DNA from: Solea solea
Taxonomy: Eukaryota; Chordata; Actinopteri; Pleuronectiformes; Soleidae
DNA length: 64,000 bases
Reading direction: 5' to 3'
Assembly: GCF_958295425.1 (NCBI RefSeq)
Contig: NC_081148.1
Span: 11,007,466 to 11,071,465, forward strand
Positions 48,159-61,525 of the stretch are shown here, piece after piece (position 1 is the stretch's first letter; each line of letters opens with the position of its first letter). A program made the translations under genes and the position numbers. Under the pieces are notes generated by a model, which was not told the DNA's origin, searched no databases, and saw only the letters and a list, made by a program, of their open reading frames with translations.

Positions 48159-50948
48159 CTGGAAAAAGATAAATCAAAATAGGATAAGGACTAAGTAGTT
48201 TGGGGTTGTTACACACATTTTGGCAGTTTAAATATTTATTTTAAGTATTTGAAAACCTAAGCCCTTACTGGCGCCATGTTTTGTTTGTTTGTTTTTAAGA
48301 CGGTATTGTAAACATATCTGGGAAAACAAAACAGATGATTTTACAAATCACTGTAATGAACTTTACTCCAGTCGGGGTCAGATTCTATAACAATAACTAA
48401 CAACAGTTAGCCAAATGATGAGACAATGAATTAGTGGTAACATGGGAGCAGGGTCCAACACTAACGAGGATCATTGATTCAAAGATAGTCATTCAATCGC
48501 CAAATATGATTTAAAATCTATAAATTATGAGCTGAGAACACACTTCTTCAATCAAATGATCACTGTCGCACCCTTTATTCCACCTTCCCATGCAAAGTTT
48601 AAGCATCCTATCCTCTATCCACATTTTATACAAGGCAAAATGGAGAATTCAATGCAATGGAAGTATGGTTGTTTGCTGAAAAGCCGTTCATTTAAACATA
48701 CCATAGATGTCATGTGCCAGTAATGTCTGAGAAAGGGATAAAATAAAACTACAGTTTAACTCTTTTCCTTATGAAGGTGGATACAGTTTCAGCTAATGTT
48801 TACTGACAATAAATGGGATGTTTGTTTTTCATTTTCTTTAAATGTATGTCCATTTCTACACACACACACACACACACACACACGGCCCTTTGTGACGCAA
48901 ACAGATGCAGACAACAGGCCAGACTGAAGAAGCCAGTGTCCTCTGTGTTGCCTTGCTATTTTGACTTTTATAGGAAGGGCCACGTCAGTGTCCGTAGCTG
49001 TGCCAGGAGCTGTGCCAAGCCAGCCACCTGTGAACATACACCACTGGGGAGTGATCGACACACAAATAAACACACCATTATGCGCACGCACACGCACACA
49101 CACGCAAACTTCCCCTGAAATTTAAGAATAATCCAGAGGCAGGGGCAGCTATAGAGTAACCCAATGCCATTCTAAAGCTGTGCTCCTCCCTACAGTACAG
49201 CTTCAAGACTCCACACAGACCAGGGCTTTGACAGCCGACTCAATTAGTTTAACACACAGTCATACGTGCACGCTGGACGCACACAAACGCACGCATGCAC
49301 AAACACACAGAGAGCTTATGAAGCCCACTGCAACTCAATCTGGCCCTGCAATGCCACCGAAAATGTGGCCTGACAAAAGAGTGGTAAATGCTGCATTCCT
49401 CCAGAGATGGGCTGGGTTACTGTGGAGATGGGCCAGGTTACTATGGAACCTGATCCTCAAAGGGGGGGCGCCGGGCCAAATAAGCATGGCCTAATGGTTA
49501 TAATAGGGGGCAGGGGCACGGTAATGACACCAATGATGAAGGGAAAGAGAGAGAGGAGGATGACTGTAGGTGAATGGGAGCGTGTCAAAGAAAACGGCTG
49601 TCTGTCATAGTGGGAAAGAGAGAAACATGGTGTGTGTGTGTGTAATGGCTGTGGAAACAGCATGTTGCCATTAAATATAACTGCATTTCTAAAGTCCTGA
49701 TTCATTGCAAACTCCGAGCAAGAGACAAATCACTACACATGCAGACACAGGATTTGAAGGAAGCAAATCAAGACGAATGGAGGCCCCGCAAAAAAACCTT
49801 CAACTGACTCCACATTCATTACGGACAGAAAAAGAATGACGCGAGGGGAAAAAAAAAAAAAAAAAAAAGTGAAAGAAAGGAATGGTTAAGTTACAGCTGG
49901 GGAGAGAAAGAAGAAAAACCCAGTACACGTGCGGAGAGCTGTTTTTATGATGCTTCTTATTAAAATAGTGTGCAGAGGAGGGGGCGTGGCTTCGGCTGGG
50001 GTTCCTGTGATTTTCATGCAATTTTTTTCATGTCTGATCATAAGCAGCCATTGTTCTGCCACAGCTGTGTTTATTTAAATCCGCGTCCACGACACTTGTG
50101 TCTCTTTGTGTCGCTCGTGTGCAAACCTGCAGCTGGACCCAGTCCAGGCTCCAGTGGAGTCGTGGTGACTATTTGATATTTTAGGACTCTGTAATGGGAC
50201 CTGGCTCAGGGCAACACAATGTAAACAAAAGTGTCAGGCTCTGTGTGTTCAAAAATGTTGGTTCAGGTGTCAGTGGACAGTTCTGATGTGCCGCTTCAGA
50301 AATGTTTGGAAACAGAAATGAAAAGCGTGACAAGGAAAATCTCGCCCGCACACCTTTTTCAGGTGATTCTGAGTGACACGTCTCGACAACAATTTTTACT
50401 CCCATAGGGGTGAACTGTGAACCGGTGTTTTTAGCAGTCTGACACCTGAAATGAAACTGCACTCTCTGATGTAGTGCTATGAAAACAACCAAGAAAGTCC
50501 TCGGAGACAAACGCAAACTAACTACCCCCCCCAAATAAAAACACATGGCTTAAGAAAAATAGACTTATATGATGTGCTGCTCACATGTCTGGGGTAAGTG
50601 CTGTACATGTAACGGCGTGTTTTATAGTACAGGTCAAATATTTAAACTAAATCAAACCACAACATCTGGTTTAAATAGACCTTGCCAACCTTACCCAGGC
50701 CCATTCTCCCCCCCCCAAAAAAAGTTATTGAATCAGGTTGGATGAAGGAAGGAAAGGATCCAAACTAAACTGTAAACCCCAAACTGTAAAGTCCCACCCA
50801 ACAACATCACCATTTTAACACTGCACGTTTTAAAAATGCGTCCCATACAACTGAGGCATACGTGTGTGTGCTTCTATAAAGTAAATCAATGTACCACAGA
50901 AACTTAGAAAGTAGGCGAGTGCGAGAGTGTTGATGCGTGCGTGTGTGC

Positions 50949-50981
<33 letters not shown>

Positions 50982-51171
50982 TGTGTGTGTCAGTGAGTTT
51001 CTTGGCTCTCCATTAGCCCTGTCCGTAGCCCACTGACGGTAAAGACGCTGTGTCAAGCTAGAACTTTAACTAGACACTTGCACAGGCTCTCACATGCAAG
51101 CACACAGCTGGATTTCACATCAGCTTCCACACCATCATTACCCAAACTGTGAAAAACAAGCCCCAGACGCT

Positions 51172-51223
<52 letters not shown>

Positions 51224-53919
51224 CTGCCTGCCAGAGAGAAAGAGAGAGAGAGCTGACCTCCTTCTCATGCTGATAGTGTTTTAAAATTTGCTGGGGTCCC
51301 TCCCTCTCATTACTCAGTCTTTATACACACACACACACACACACATATATGCATATGTATATATACTCTATGTGTGTATTTATAGCTACGACTATTTTGT
51401 CTGCCAGGCACAGTAGCTGACAGATTCACGAGGACCTTTTTTTTATTACCTCTCTGACCAAAATTACACTTCAGAAAATGACGACAAAGGCAGTGTACCA
51501 ACAGAGGGGAAGACAAAGTGATCGACGAAAACCTCGAAGCAGAGCAATGGGCTAACATATTTAAACTACTTTGAGAGCACGGTACAAAAAAATCTAATCA
51601 AATCACATTCTAAGAATTCGCTATGCTTTCATTTGATTTATTCTGGAAGCTTTAATTCCATTCCACTTTCCTTAGGGCACTGTTTTTCCTTTTGGCTTGT
51701 GACACCGTAGAACCTCATCACAGGTTGCCACCAAAGAGAATTAAAGATTGCTGTGTCCTATTTTCAACTGAATAGTCTTTTTTTAAATAGAGGTCAACTT
51801 GAAAACAGAATTACAGTAAAAAAAACAAAAAACAAAAACAAACTCCCTTAAGTCAGAAGAGGAGGCGGTTGCGTACACGGTTCTCCTCTCGACACTGGAT
51901 TGCAGCGGTTAGTGCATATTTATGACCAAGAATCACATCTTAAAAGTTAAATGAGTGCATCCAAATATGGAAGAATATGGCTTACCGAGCTGTCACAGAT
52001 GAACATCAATCGCTTTTGCTAAAGATACTACAAGTAAATTATGGCAACACACTTTTTTTTACTCCTGTTAAAGCAAATTACACTTCGAGGACAGGATTTC
52101 TTCAAGACCATCTCACCATCAGATCCCGACATATTGCACATGTATAGTAGCCAGACTGATGGGATTGTGTATATTTTTTAGTGTTTCTTTTTAGCGTGTT
52201 GACTGTTTACTTGTTTACAAGCAGAATGGTGACCAGTGGTAAAAGCATAGTGCTATGAGTAGCTGTCCAAGTATGAGTGTATGAGCTACAGAGGGGCCAC
52301 CATGATATTTTAAGTTTGATTTAAATCAGACAATTACAGATTCAACAGGAAATGAAATCGAGGCTGATTCCAGATTCTCAGACAGAAGAAGAGTGACATG
52401 TCATTGACTATGAAAGCACATGAAATTCCAGCAAATTCACCGCAACGTCGGATCGCATATTGTGTCAGGCCTCTCTTCCTAGTTTCTTCTCATTTCACTG
52501 GCAGAGAAACCTAAGACTGCCGGAGGTCGAGATGAAGCAATGAACGGTGGGGGCTTTTTTTTTTTTATGAGTCCGCGTGGATCAAAGGCCCAGGGCAGAG
52601 TAACACATGCGCATGCAAAACACACACAGACCTGTGTTCAGAGGGGAGGAATCAGCCGGTAAAATACACTATTCCTATATAAGTCAGGGTGCCAGTTAAA
52701 AGCAGGGGAAGAAGCTATATTGAAAAAGCCAATTGTTCACCTTTGGCCTCGGTGCCAAGCGCTCTTAAGAGCTTTACAAGACATCTGAAACCCCACCAGA
52801 GAGAGGGCGAGAAATTATGCCAAAGACAGACTTATGATAATAATAGACAGGCATTAGAGGTGTGTAAGCTAAAGGGTGCTTGTTTAGTTATGTAAGAAGC
52901 AGAGCCAAGTCGGGCCAGGCTGAGCCCTCAATCTACAGGCTTGTTTTGAGAAATCTCCGGTATTTCCACTGTCAAGGCGAACATGTGCTCAGCACATGGC
53001 CAACCGAAAACATTAAGTGCCTCCCCCCCCCTCCTCTCTCTCTCTCTCTGCCTCTCCGTACAGGACTCCTCCATAAACTGGGTCATAGGCACAATCCCAC
53101 CATCTGTCAGAGATCGCTCTCCTTTGGTTTCACATTCCTCCGCTGTGCAGACCCCCGCACAACCCCACCACATACACAGATATAAACTCGCATACGTCTC
53201 ACGCACACACACACACACAAGTAAGCATGGGGGTGGGGGGGGTTTACTCTGAATCATCCAAGTCATGAAGCCAACTTCTGTCGACCGTCCGTCTAAATGG
53301 AGATCAGCGCCGACAGCCATGCCGACAAACGTCGCAGCGTTTGTCCGTTCAGGCGTACACGTTGTCAGACTCGCAGCAAATGGAGGGAACACAGTTGCTG
53401 CTTCCTGAGCTTAGAAACTCCCCAGCAACTGGCTGACATCAGCAAACGTCTGTGTGAGCACTTATGTCAAACTAGAGAGAGGCCAAAAGCCCTCTGAAAG
53501 ACAAATAACCGACCATTACCTTTCAAATATTCTTCAAATCAACATGAGATTATTCAGTTGACGCCCCCTGAATCAGTGACATAAATAGTCGCTGTTAAGT
53601 GATGATTTTATTTATCTCTAAAAAAGAGAGACCAGAGTGCAGCGGAGAGAAAACTGAGCCAAAAGTTTTTAGTCATGTTAGTAAATTATACTATTGAAGT
53701 ATACAGAAGTGGATTCATCTTCAGGAGTTAAGAAGCTGCTTTGGACACTGGTGCATTTCTTGGAAACTTTATATCAAATTCTTGTCAAATGATGCGAGTA
53801 TAAATAGAAAGAAAGGATGATGATGATATATTTTTTTTCCCCTGCTCCATGAAATTGGGCAGTTTTTTTATTAAACATGAAATTATCTTGATCGTGGTTA
53901 CCGCACAGTAACTACTCAC
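48159..53919 (-). other. thada: thada intron
   Basis: About 5.8 kb with donor GTGAGT. It contains (CA)n at 48859-48883, a 24-bp poly-A at about 49850-49868, (TG)n at 50950-50980 and (TG)23 at 51174-51220, followed by (AC) and AT tracts at 51327-51365. No exon or RNA gene was recognised. Confidence 0.75.
51174..51220. repeat. (TG)23 microsatellite
   Basis: A pure TG tract, then CG and GAGA runs to about 51252. Confidence 0.93.
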
Positions 53920-54002
53920 CTTCCAAAAGAGTGATCTTCGACCCACACAGGCAAACCAGCACATCCAGAAAGGCTCCTCTGGTCACCACACAGCTGTTAT
54001 GT
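53920..54002 (-). CDS. thada: thada exon
   Basis: An 83-bp exon with acceptor CACTTTATAG and donor GAAG/GTGAGT. It completes an Arg codon begun in the upstream exon (CG plus A), then reads HNSCVVTRGAFLDVLVCLCG SKITLLE and leaves one base. The motif of HNSxVV followed by a helix matches my memory of the THADA solenoid. Confidence 0.93.
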
Positions 54003-54555
54003 CTATAAAGTGAAAACAACCAAAAATTGTGTTTGCTTTAGCAAGAAAACTTTTTTGTACAAGTTTTTAATAAGAAAGTTTTTGTTCACTTTTATAGTTG
54101 AGGCTACTCAAGGAAAATGGTGCGGAAGTTCTTACTGAGTTACTGAAGTAACACTACAGCCTCCAGTCATTGATTATCTATTTTCCACTTTAAACTGTTC
54201 AGAAACAGACTCATGTCTTTACCCCAAACTCCTGTATTAGGTCACTGATGATGCAAAACTGAATGAATTCATTGATTGGGAGTTCTAATGTGATCTCTTT
54301 CACTAATGTTCTTGACCTGATCAGACCTCCCGCTTTTCTTAACTCTTAACTCATGAACAGTACATGATTGTATCAAAGATGCATTGCATTAGTTAAATTC
54401 TGACTTAGTGGCCTACTCTTTCAGGGCCATTAAAAAGTGCCTCAGGTTAAAGTGAAAATCTTTGTGTGTGTGTGTGTGTTGCATGTGCTCGTATCTGTGT
54501 GTGTATGCGCTGTATTTTATTGTGTATGTTCACCTGCTTGTGGAATACAGTTAAG

Positions 54556-54935
54556 ATTACGAGGGTGGGCTGAAAGGTTCATGAGCTGACCGTGATGCGA
54601 TGGTCAAATTTGACCAAATGTGGTTTATTTTTCCAACATCTTTTCTGCTGCGGTCTAAATTCTTCTTCCATTGATGCTGCAGCGCTTGGATGTCCTTGGT
54701 AGAGAAGCTGTCATCCCGATAGTCAAATTAAAGTCCTCAATGGAAGATATTTCCATAGCATGCAATGCCTTTTTGTCTGTGGCTCGAAGTGGTGGACCCA
54801 ACACTCATCCACTCATCAGCTGTCTGACAAATAGTCAAACGTCTGTCATCCATCACCATGTGGTGCACACAATCAGTGTTTTCTTGGTTGGTGTCTGTGG
54901 CAGGACATTTGGATCTTGGGTCACATGTAAGGTTC
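54556..54935 (-). mobile_element. Broken mariner-family transposase remnant
   Basis: On the minus strand, fragments of mariner-type transposase are readable across several frames: a DDRRLTICQTADE block, a WVHHFEPQTKRHCMLWKY block and a C-terminal DIQALQHQWKKNLD block. The catalytic core between the last two is missing, and frameshifts and stops separate the pieces, so no active enzyme can be made. The terminus at 54559 reads ACGAGGGTGGGCTGAAAGG on the plus strand, resembling mariner inverted ends. The opposite terminus was not found. Inserted in a thada intron. Confidence 0.75.
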
Positions 54936-56423
54936 TCCCTCCTCCTCTTGAATTCACATGCCCACTATTACACAGTTGACAAAGCTGCAGCATCATTCCA
55001 TAGTGTAGGATTGAATGTAGTGTAGCATGAATATAACCTATAACTTGATACTGTTATACATCCGCTCCTGGTCTCTCTCTTCTGTCTCTACCTCACCTTC
55101 CTCTTTCCCTTTTTGGTCCCCCACCTCTCCTCTGTCCCATATTTTCCCTTTTACCCCAACCGGTCGAGGCAGATGCTGTACATTTTTGTTGAGTCAGAGA
55201 TTTCTTCCTGTTAAACGGGAGGTTTTTTTCTCTCTACTGAAGCTCATGGTGTGAATTGTTGTTGTTTTTTTATCTCTATAATATTGTAAAAGTTTCTGCC
55301 TTACTATGTACAGTGCCTTGAGTTAATGCATGTTATGATTTGGTGCTATACAAATAAAATTTTATTGAATCGAATAACCCCTTTTCTGCAGATGTTTGGT
55401 AAAACCACATATTCAAAGTCTTCAATTACCTATTAAATGAGGGTTGATTAAATGTGAGGACACAATGCAGTTAGTATCATGAGAGAGTGAAATCTGTTAA
55501 AAAAAAAAAAAAAAAGCATCTTTTCTCTTGCTAAGATTAATTTATTTGGTAAACTGTCACAGATGAATAATTAAACTAAACAAACTAAACTAAACTAAGT
55601 CAAAATTTAATCAAATCTAATCATTATGATTGCCCAGCTTGGACAGCACACACTTAAAACGCAGATTAATTCCAAATGCTGGACAAGTTGTTGTTTTTGT
55701 TTTTTTTAAAGAGACACATATATAAACAACAGACGAACAGCAACATCTTTCTTAGCACATGACTGGATAATAAATTGGAATGATATCATGTTGACAACTC
55801 AAACAGAAACCTACTGTCCTCACTGAGTCAACAGCTTATAGCAGAAGATGCATGCTCCACTTGTGGTGAGACCTTGAAGCAAAGATCGTGGACCCATCAC
55901 ATGAAATGCCCCCAGACATATGATCAAGGCACCAGTTGTATTTGCTCACTATCATTTTATAAATATAATCAATTACTTTTTTTTTTTTAATATAAGCAAT
56001 GAACTACTTACGCTACGACTCATGCATTAGCAGAAGAATTACTACCGTTACATTAGTTGTAAACGTTGCCAGAAATTACATGCATGCAGCCTAATGTGTG
56101 TGAAGTGAAGTAGCGTGTGTGGGCAGAGAGAAGTGTGTGCACTCAGTCAAGTGTACGACCGCAACGCTGTGAAAGTGTGAAAACAAGGGCCACAGTGTGT
56201 GATCTTGACGTCATATTTTCATCAGATACTAATAACACGCACATCCCCTCGCACAAATCCACACGACACACACACAGGTTTGTGCAGCTAATCTTCTTAT
56301 TACACGGCATTGACTTCCATTTATTTGGACGGTCTAAACAAAGTCTAACCCTACCCATAATCTATCTATGACTCAAATCTTACTCAGAAACAAGCCAGAA
56401 AAGGATTAAAAAGAGATTAAAAA

Positions 56424-56425
<2 letters not shown>

Positions 56426-56482
<57 letters not shown>
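56426..56482. repeat. (CA)28 microsatellite
   Basis: The longest pure CA tract in the window, about 57 bp, in a thada intron. Confidence 0.95.
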
Positions 56483-56486
<4 letters not shown>

Positions 56487-57436
56487 GTACATGCGTACTA
56501 GAAGAGAGGCAAGGGGATTGTTTATGTATCTTAAATGACAACATATTTGAGACAATATTAGTCATTTGAAGTAATGAATGTGAGTTAAATGTAATGTGCA
56601 TGTAAAGCTGAATGCTGAAGTTGAATTGACAGATCACACTCCAAATAATACAGTGGGGATGTTCTAATTGGTAATGAGTCTGCTGCTGCACCACCCAACC
56701 ACTAAGTCAGCTGCAGTGAGTTAAACGAGTGCCGGCAGTCAGCGTTACGTCGACGCCTTCTCTGAGCCAGACAAAAGTCCCAAATGACAACACAGAGCGA
56801 GTGTGAGGCCAAAACCCAACGGTGACTCTCACCATTTGAACAATGCATTCCGTCCTTTTTGGAAGGTGACCACTTCAAATTAGTGGTGTTCTGGACGAGA
56901 GAGGCAGATTTCGTTTTACCAAAAACGGAGAACCTCTGACCTGTGATGTCCTTGGATGGGAGTGTTGGGCTGTGTGGAGCTGTACGATCAAACAGACTGC
57001 TCTGTGGATGTGCTCCGGTAAGCAAGAATTCACCCCGTCATTTTAATAAAGGCTCATCAGTGCAACCAAGCGGAGCTAGCAGGGCTTGTGTTGCGAACTC
57101 CGGAACCCAGTGTTATCTGTTATAGGCCACAGCACGGTGGAGTCTGGAGACCTGGGCCTGACCTCATTCGGGCAGGAGGGGGCAATATCTGTGCCCCATC
57201 TTAAGGTCTCGGTCTTGGGTGAGAGGGGCCAGAGGTGTGTGTGTGTGTGTGTGTACGGGTGTGTGGATGGGACGGCAGGCGGTCTCTTTGAAATCAAAGC
57301 CTGGGCAGGACATGAAGCGGACACAGCCAAGGAGGGGATGAACACTGGGACAAGGAGCTATTCTTCTGGTGAGGGAGTTGGGAGTGAAGGAAGGATGCTT
57401 ATCTGTGCGTGTGTGTGCGAGTGTGTCTAGGATTAC

Positions 57437-57540
57437 CGAGAGGCGAGCCACAAGCGCTGAGTGAGGGCCTCGCTGATGCCATTTCCTGCTGGCAGGGGTC
57501 TGTGTGAGTCAGTCTGGTAGGAGCGTAGGAGAAACAGCAC
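57437..57540 (-). CDS. thada: thada exon (most 5' one in this window)
   Basis: A 104-bp exon with acceptor TGTTTACAG and donor CTCG/GTAATC. Read in phase 0 it gives VLFLLRSYQTDSHRPLPAGN and then GISEALTQRLWLAS, ending with two bases of an Arg codon. The LTQRLWLASR end fits the THADA solenoid. With the downstream exons the window encodes 520 residues, or 544 with the optional exon, out of about 1950 expected, so some 70 percent of the protein lies beyond the right edge. Confidence 0.92.
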
Positions 57541-57597
57541 CTGTAAACACATAAATACAGTACACAGACACAGTTAAACCTTTGTGTATGAGCACTA

Positions 57598-58251
57598 ATA
57601 GGGCTGGTAATAAAAACATTACATTTTCCAATTCACAGCCATTTACATTTTGAAGATCAGATACCGATTCATAAAAACCTTAAATCAATCTTTTAATATG
57701 TTATTTAGACAATCAACATCACACAAGACTATGAATACAATACAATACAAAAGTCTTGCATGACCATGAGTTGTTAGCTCCGGTTAATCTAACAGCTAAA
57801 CTACAGCTATGGTGTAGAACTAGAAATATGTTTGTTGCTGCCATTGTTCACTGAGGGTGGCAGTTTTGTTTTGCGCTCACAGCACCCTCTGCTGAGCAAC
57901 TTGTTAATTACTTAAAAATGTCTGACGGCAATCGTAGGATGGATTTTTTTTTTGAACTTGAACAGGTTTAGAGTTTGAATCTACAACTGTACTGCAGAGT
58001 TGCGCTTTATGGTCATAATAAATAAAAACTGCACAAATGTAACCACTTTTCTGTCAATTCCTTTGGTTTAAGAGGTTATATACATACAATTTTATTCAAT
58101 TTGCAGCATAAGTTCAGTCAAAATCTCTTAAAACTTAAAATATCTCGAAATGAATTGATACTGAATCAAATCAAAATTCAAATTCAATCAAATCGAGACA
58201 TTGTGTTTGGAATCAAATTAATTCAGGAAGTCGGCATCGATACCCAACACT
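57598..58251. mobile_element. hAT-like non-autonomous element with 8-bp target duplication
   Basis: A 654-bp element flanked by GAGCACTA (57590-57597) and GAGCACCA (58252-58259), one mismatch in 8. The left end is ATAGGGCTGGTAATA; the right end in reverse complement is AGTGTTGGGTATCGATGCCG. Internal AATCAAAT/GATTC words recur. There is no coding capacity. Confidence 0.65.
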
Positions 58252-61039
58252 GAGCACCATCATTCACACATCAGTTTCTCATTAATGTTGCCACATATAC
58301 ACTCACCCATTAGAAGGGTCTTCGTATCAAAAAGCACAAATGGTGGAACCAAACGTCTTCAACCAAGGTTCATACTCCTTCAGTATGTGTATTTGGTTGC
58401 ATTGTAGGTAAGAGTTTAACCTCACAGCAAAATAAATCCTGACTTCAACCTGCAACACTACATGACCTCTTGTTGTGAAAGTGTTTTTTTTGGTCGTAGC
58501 ATGTTAACCCTGTCATAGACTGATGACATGTCTTGGTATATCCCAGCTGTTGTTGTATAAATTGGAATACGCACTAACACAGAAGCAAATGTTTAATTTA
58601 GAGTACATTTCATTCACTATGTTTACGCTACTCCAGATTTTTAAAACTGCTACTGGCCTGTTTTAGTTTGAAAATCCAGGGGCAGAATTTGTCACGGACA
58701 GAAACATTGGAAATGATGATGCATCCATGTTCTTATTAGTTCTTATTAGTGGCAAATGCAGAGCATTACTAATGCCTACTGTCAGTAACATTTTCAACTT
58801 GTCTTAGATCCAAGAACAGAAAACCCCAATGTTACTTTCAGCCATTGCCATTTCTAATTTGCTTTATTTTCTGCAACTAAGCAACCAACTACAAAAAGAC
58901 TTCCTATTTATACTGGCACATGCATGCTCACTGTATGTGAACGGTCATATGAGAAGTATTTCCAGATGTGTTCGTATCAACGCTGATTACTACTAACGGT
59001 GAAATGCTCATCTGGATGGATATTGTTTTCATTTAAATGCCATTTTAAATCTAAAACATATAGACGTGAATGTAACCATAATGTGGAGACCGACAACCAG
59101 ACAAGCAATTTTAAAAACTACTAGGCGGTAAACCTAACTTTGCCTTTAAGGGGAGACGGTGAACATCATCCCTTCCGTTACAGAGCATCGGCTCTTCCTT
59201 GTACTTGGATTCTAACCCGTGTGAAATACATGTGTGACATTAGACGACACAGCTTGTGGCGACAGCAGCGATCAAAACACTTTCCCATTGAAGATCAAAT
59301 CATTCTTTTCATTGTGGCTAATGTGACAGCGAGAGTGCACTAGTTTGTAGCAGGTGGACTGGCGGTTGGGAGTGTTCGGAGGCCAGGACACAGGCTGGCT
59401 GGCTGGGGTGTGTATTCTGGGCCTTGGTAAGTATACTCTTTAAGCCGGGGCCACGGCCACAGACCAGTAGGAAGCCATTCATTACGCCATGCAGGGAAGG
59501 CAACGTGGGGAAAAACCAGGCCGACCACGTAGCACCAAGCCTGGCCACTGAGACCTGGCCAGCCTCTTCTCTTCTCCAGCAGTCTCCACACCCAGGCAAC
59601 ACCCACTGGCTCACACAAACAGCTTCCACACCCCTATATCCGTCTTTCTTTCGCTGTCACTCTCTAAGGGCTTTTCCACCGACAAGGAGTCAGAGTTGGA
59701 GCTGAAACCCAAACCAAATACTGAACCCAAGCAATTCCATTGTCAAAAAAAAACAGGTTCTGCAGAATCGGTCACACTTGGACCTGCCTCTTCCCTCGAC
59801 TCACAGTCATTTCCCTAAATGCCACAAAACTAAAAATTCCAAGGAATGTTCAGAGTGAGCTTCAACCAGGTTTGGCCAATTTCCAAATCATAGCTCAACT
59901 GTGGAGAAATCGACATGTTTGACACAGTGATCTCTTCATGCATCCTCTGACGGACAAGAGAAAAGCTAATTATTCCAGCATTGTACCATCAACTGGGTTG
60001 TTCAATACAATGATACCGACCTAAAATAACCTCAAAACAAGTCTGGCATCACTGTACAAATCCAAAAACGAGGTTTGAATTAAGTGGAGGGTTTGAGATT
60101 AAGGACGATTTTTCCTAATCAAATATGGCCTCAGATGTGTGTTTATGATAACACAGTCCATTTTGACATGACATTAAACTCAACAAGAACTCTTTTTGAT
60201 CCACTCATAGAACTTTATCATTACTGATTTAACTATTTTTTAATTGAAATGTAGATTATGTAAAACATAGGGTCCAGTGTTGTTTCATGCAATTACACAG
60301 AAACATACAGATGTGTTTTTATGTTGTTGTTTTCCCTCCATAAAACTGCAAACCATATGTAAAACACCAGGCTCTGGTTCCATCACTGAACCAGAACACA
60401 CTGGAACCAGAAGCCTTATGTCTTCATTTCCTCTCCGTGCACTCCACAGTTACACCTCATCCATCGGGTTGGGAAGTCCCGGCTTGGGAGGCTGAACCAG
60501 CTCAATCCAGCCCAGTACAGAGAAAACTGGAATATTTATAGAAAAATGCAGCCTCCCTGTTCCTCCCCCAAAAAAGACAGAGTACTAAACTACACCCCAT
60601 GTGGGAGGAGATGTTGGGATTGGATCAAGCTAAATGAATGGAAGAAGATAAGACGGCAGCACAGAGCTGCCACAACTACTACAACTGCAGACGTTTATCA
60701 TGAGAATGATTTCAAATTTGAACCAAACTTACACACACTTGAAATATATAAAAAGTGAATGAGCTTACTGTTAAAGAAAATTAAATGTGCACAGTTAGTG
60801 AAAGTCCAGTAATTCTGACCAACATTGCATCTCAGGGTCCAAACAACCTTGTTTGAATGGATTTCTTTTAATCATTGGCCTTAATATTAATATATGTTCT
60901 GCTCTAAATGACATTGTTACGATACTAGAGGGTTATAACGAAGAGCAGAAGGTTTTACCTGAGACCTCTATATAATCCATCATTAATATTGAGTTATTAC
61001 CTCTAATATATTACTACAATAACATTCCACCCTCTAGAC

Positions 61040-61440
61040 CAGGGGTGTCAAACATATGGCCCGGGGGCCAGAACCGGCCCGCCAGAGGGTCCAATCCGGC
61101 CCACAGGATGAATTTGTTAAAATTTCACACTAATCTAAACGTAATGTCAAATGCTCCAGATACCCGTGACTAAATGTTTGTGCCTTTATAGATCCATTGT
61201 GCTGTGTAAATAGTAAATTTAGGCATGATATTGTTGAAATTGCACTTATATTTCTCAAGAAATGTCATGTTTTGTAAAAATATCCTTCATTAAATGTAAA
61301 ACAATGGAGAAAAAACAAAGGAGTTCTTGTTGTTCATAGGTTATTATGCTATTATTTTACTATTTTTACTGGTCCAGCCCCCTTGAGATCAAATTGTGCT
61401 GTATGTGACCCCCGGAACAAAAATGAGTTGGACACCCCTG
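61040..61440. mobile_element. hAT/Charlie-like MITE with perfect 8-bp target duplication
   Basis: A 401-bp element. The left end is CAGGGGTGTCAAACATATGG. The right end in reverse complement is CAGGGGTGTCCAACTCATTT, identical over the first 10 bases and highly similar to 15. The flanks are exactly CTCTAGAC on both sides (61032-61039 and 61441-61448). Both termini and the inner GGCCCGNGGGCCA-type block resemble hAT-Charlie elements. It has no transposase frame, so it was mobilised in trans. Confidence 0.93.
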
Positions 61441-61475
61441 CTCTAGACGTTGGGGTTGCAACTTTATGTATAAAT

Positions 61476-61525
61476 CAAATCAAACAAATGTTCATATGTA
61501 CATATATGAACATTCGTTTGATTTG
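61476..61525. repeat. 50-bp inverted repeat (cruciform-capable)
   Basis: The left arm 61476-61497 and right arm 61504-61525 are complementary over 22 bp with one mismatch, around a 6-bp centre GTACAT. The middle ATATGTACATAT is itself a perfect palindrome. It lies 28 bp to the right of the target duplication of the adjacent hAT element. Confidence 0.9.

Larger units (their letters stand above)
54003..57436 (-). other. thada: thada intron with mariner fossil
   Basis: About 3.4 kb with donor GTAATC. It contains the mariner remnant (54556-54935), a poly-A run at 55499-55515, and (CA)28 at 56426-56482. No other exon was recognised. Confidence 0.75.

Noticed and set aside
59318..59629. Minus-strand frames considered as upstream thada exons
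   Set aside because: No acceptor/donor pair with the right phase and no solenoid-like helices.
59660..59930. GGGCTTTTCCACCGACAAGG as a transposon terminus
   Set aside because: No inverted partner could be located, so I do not call it.
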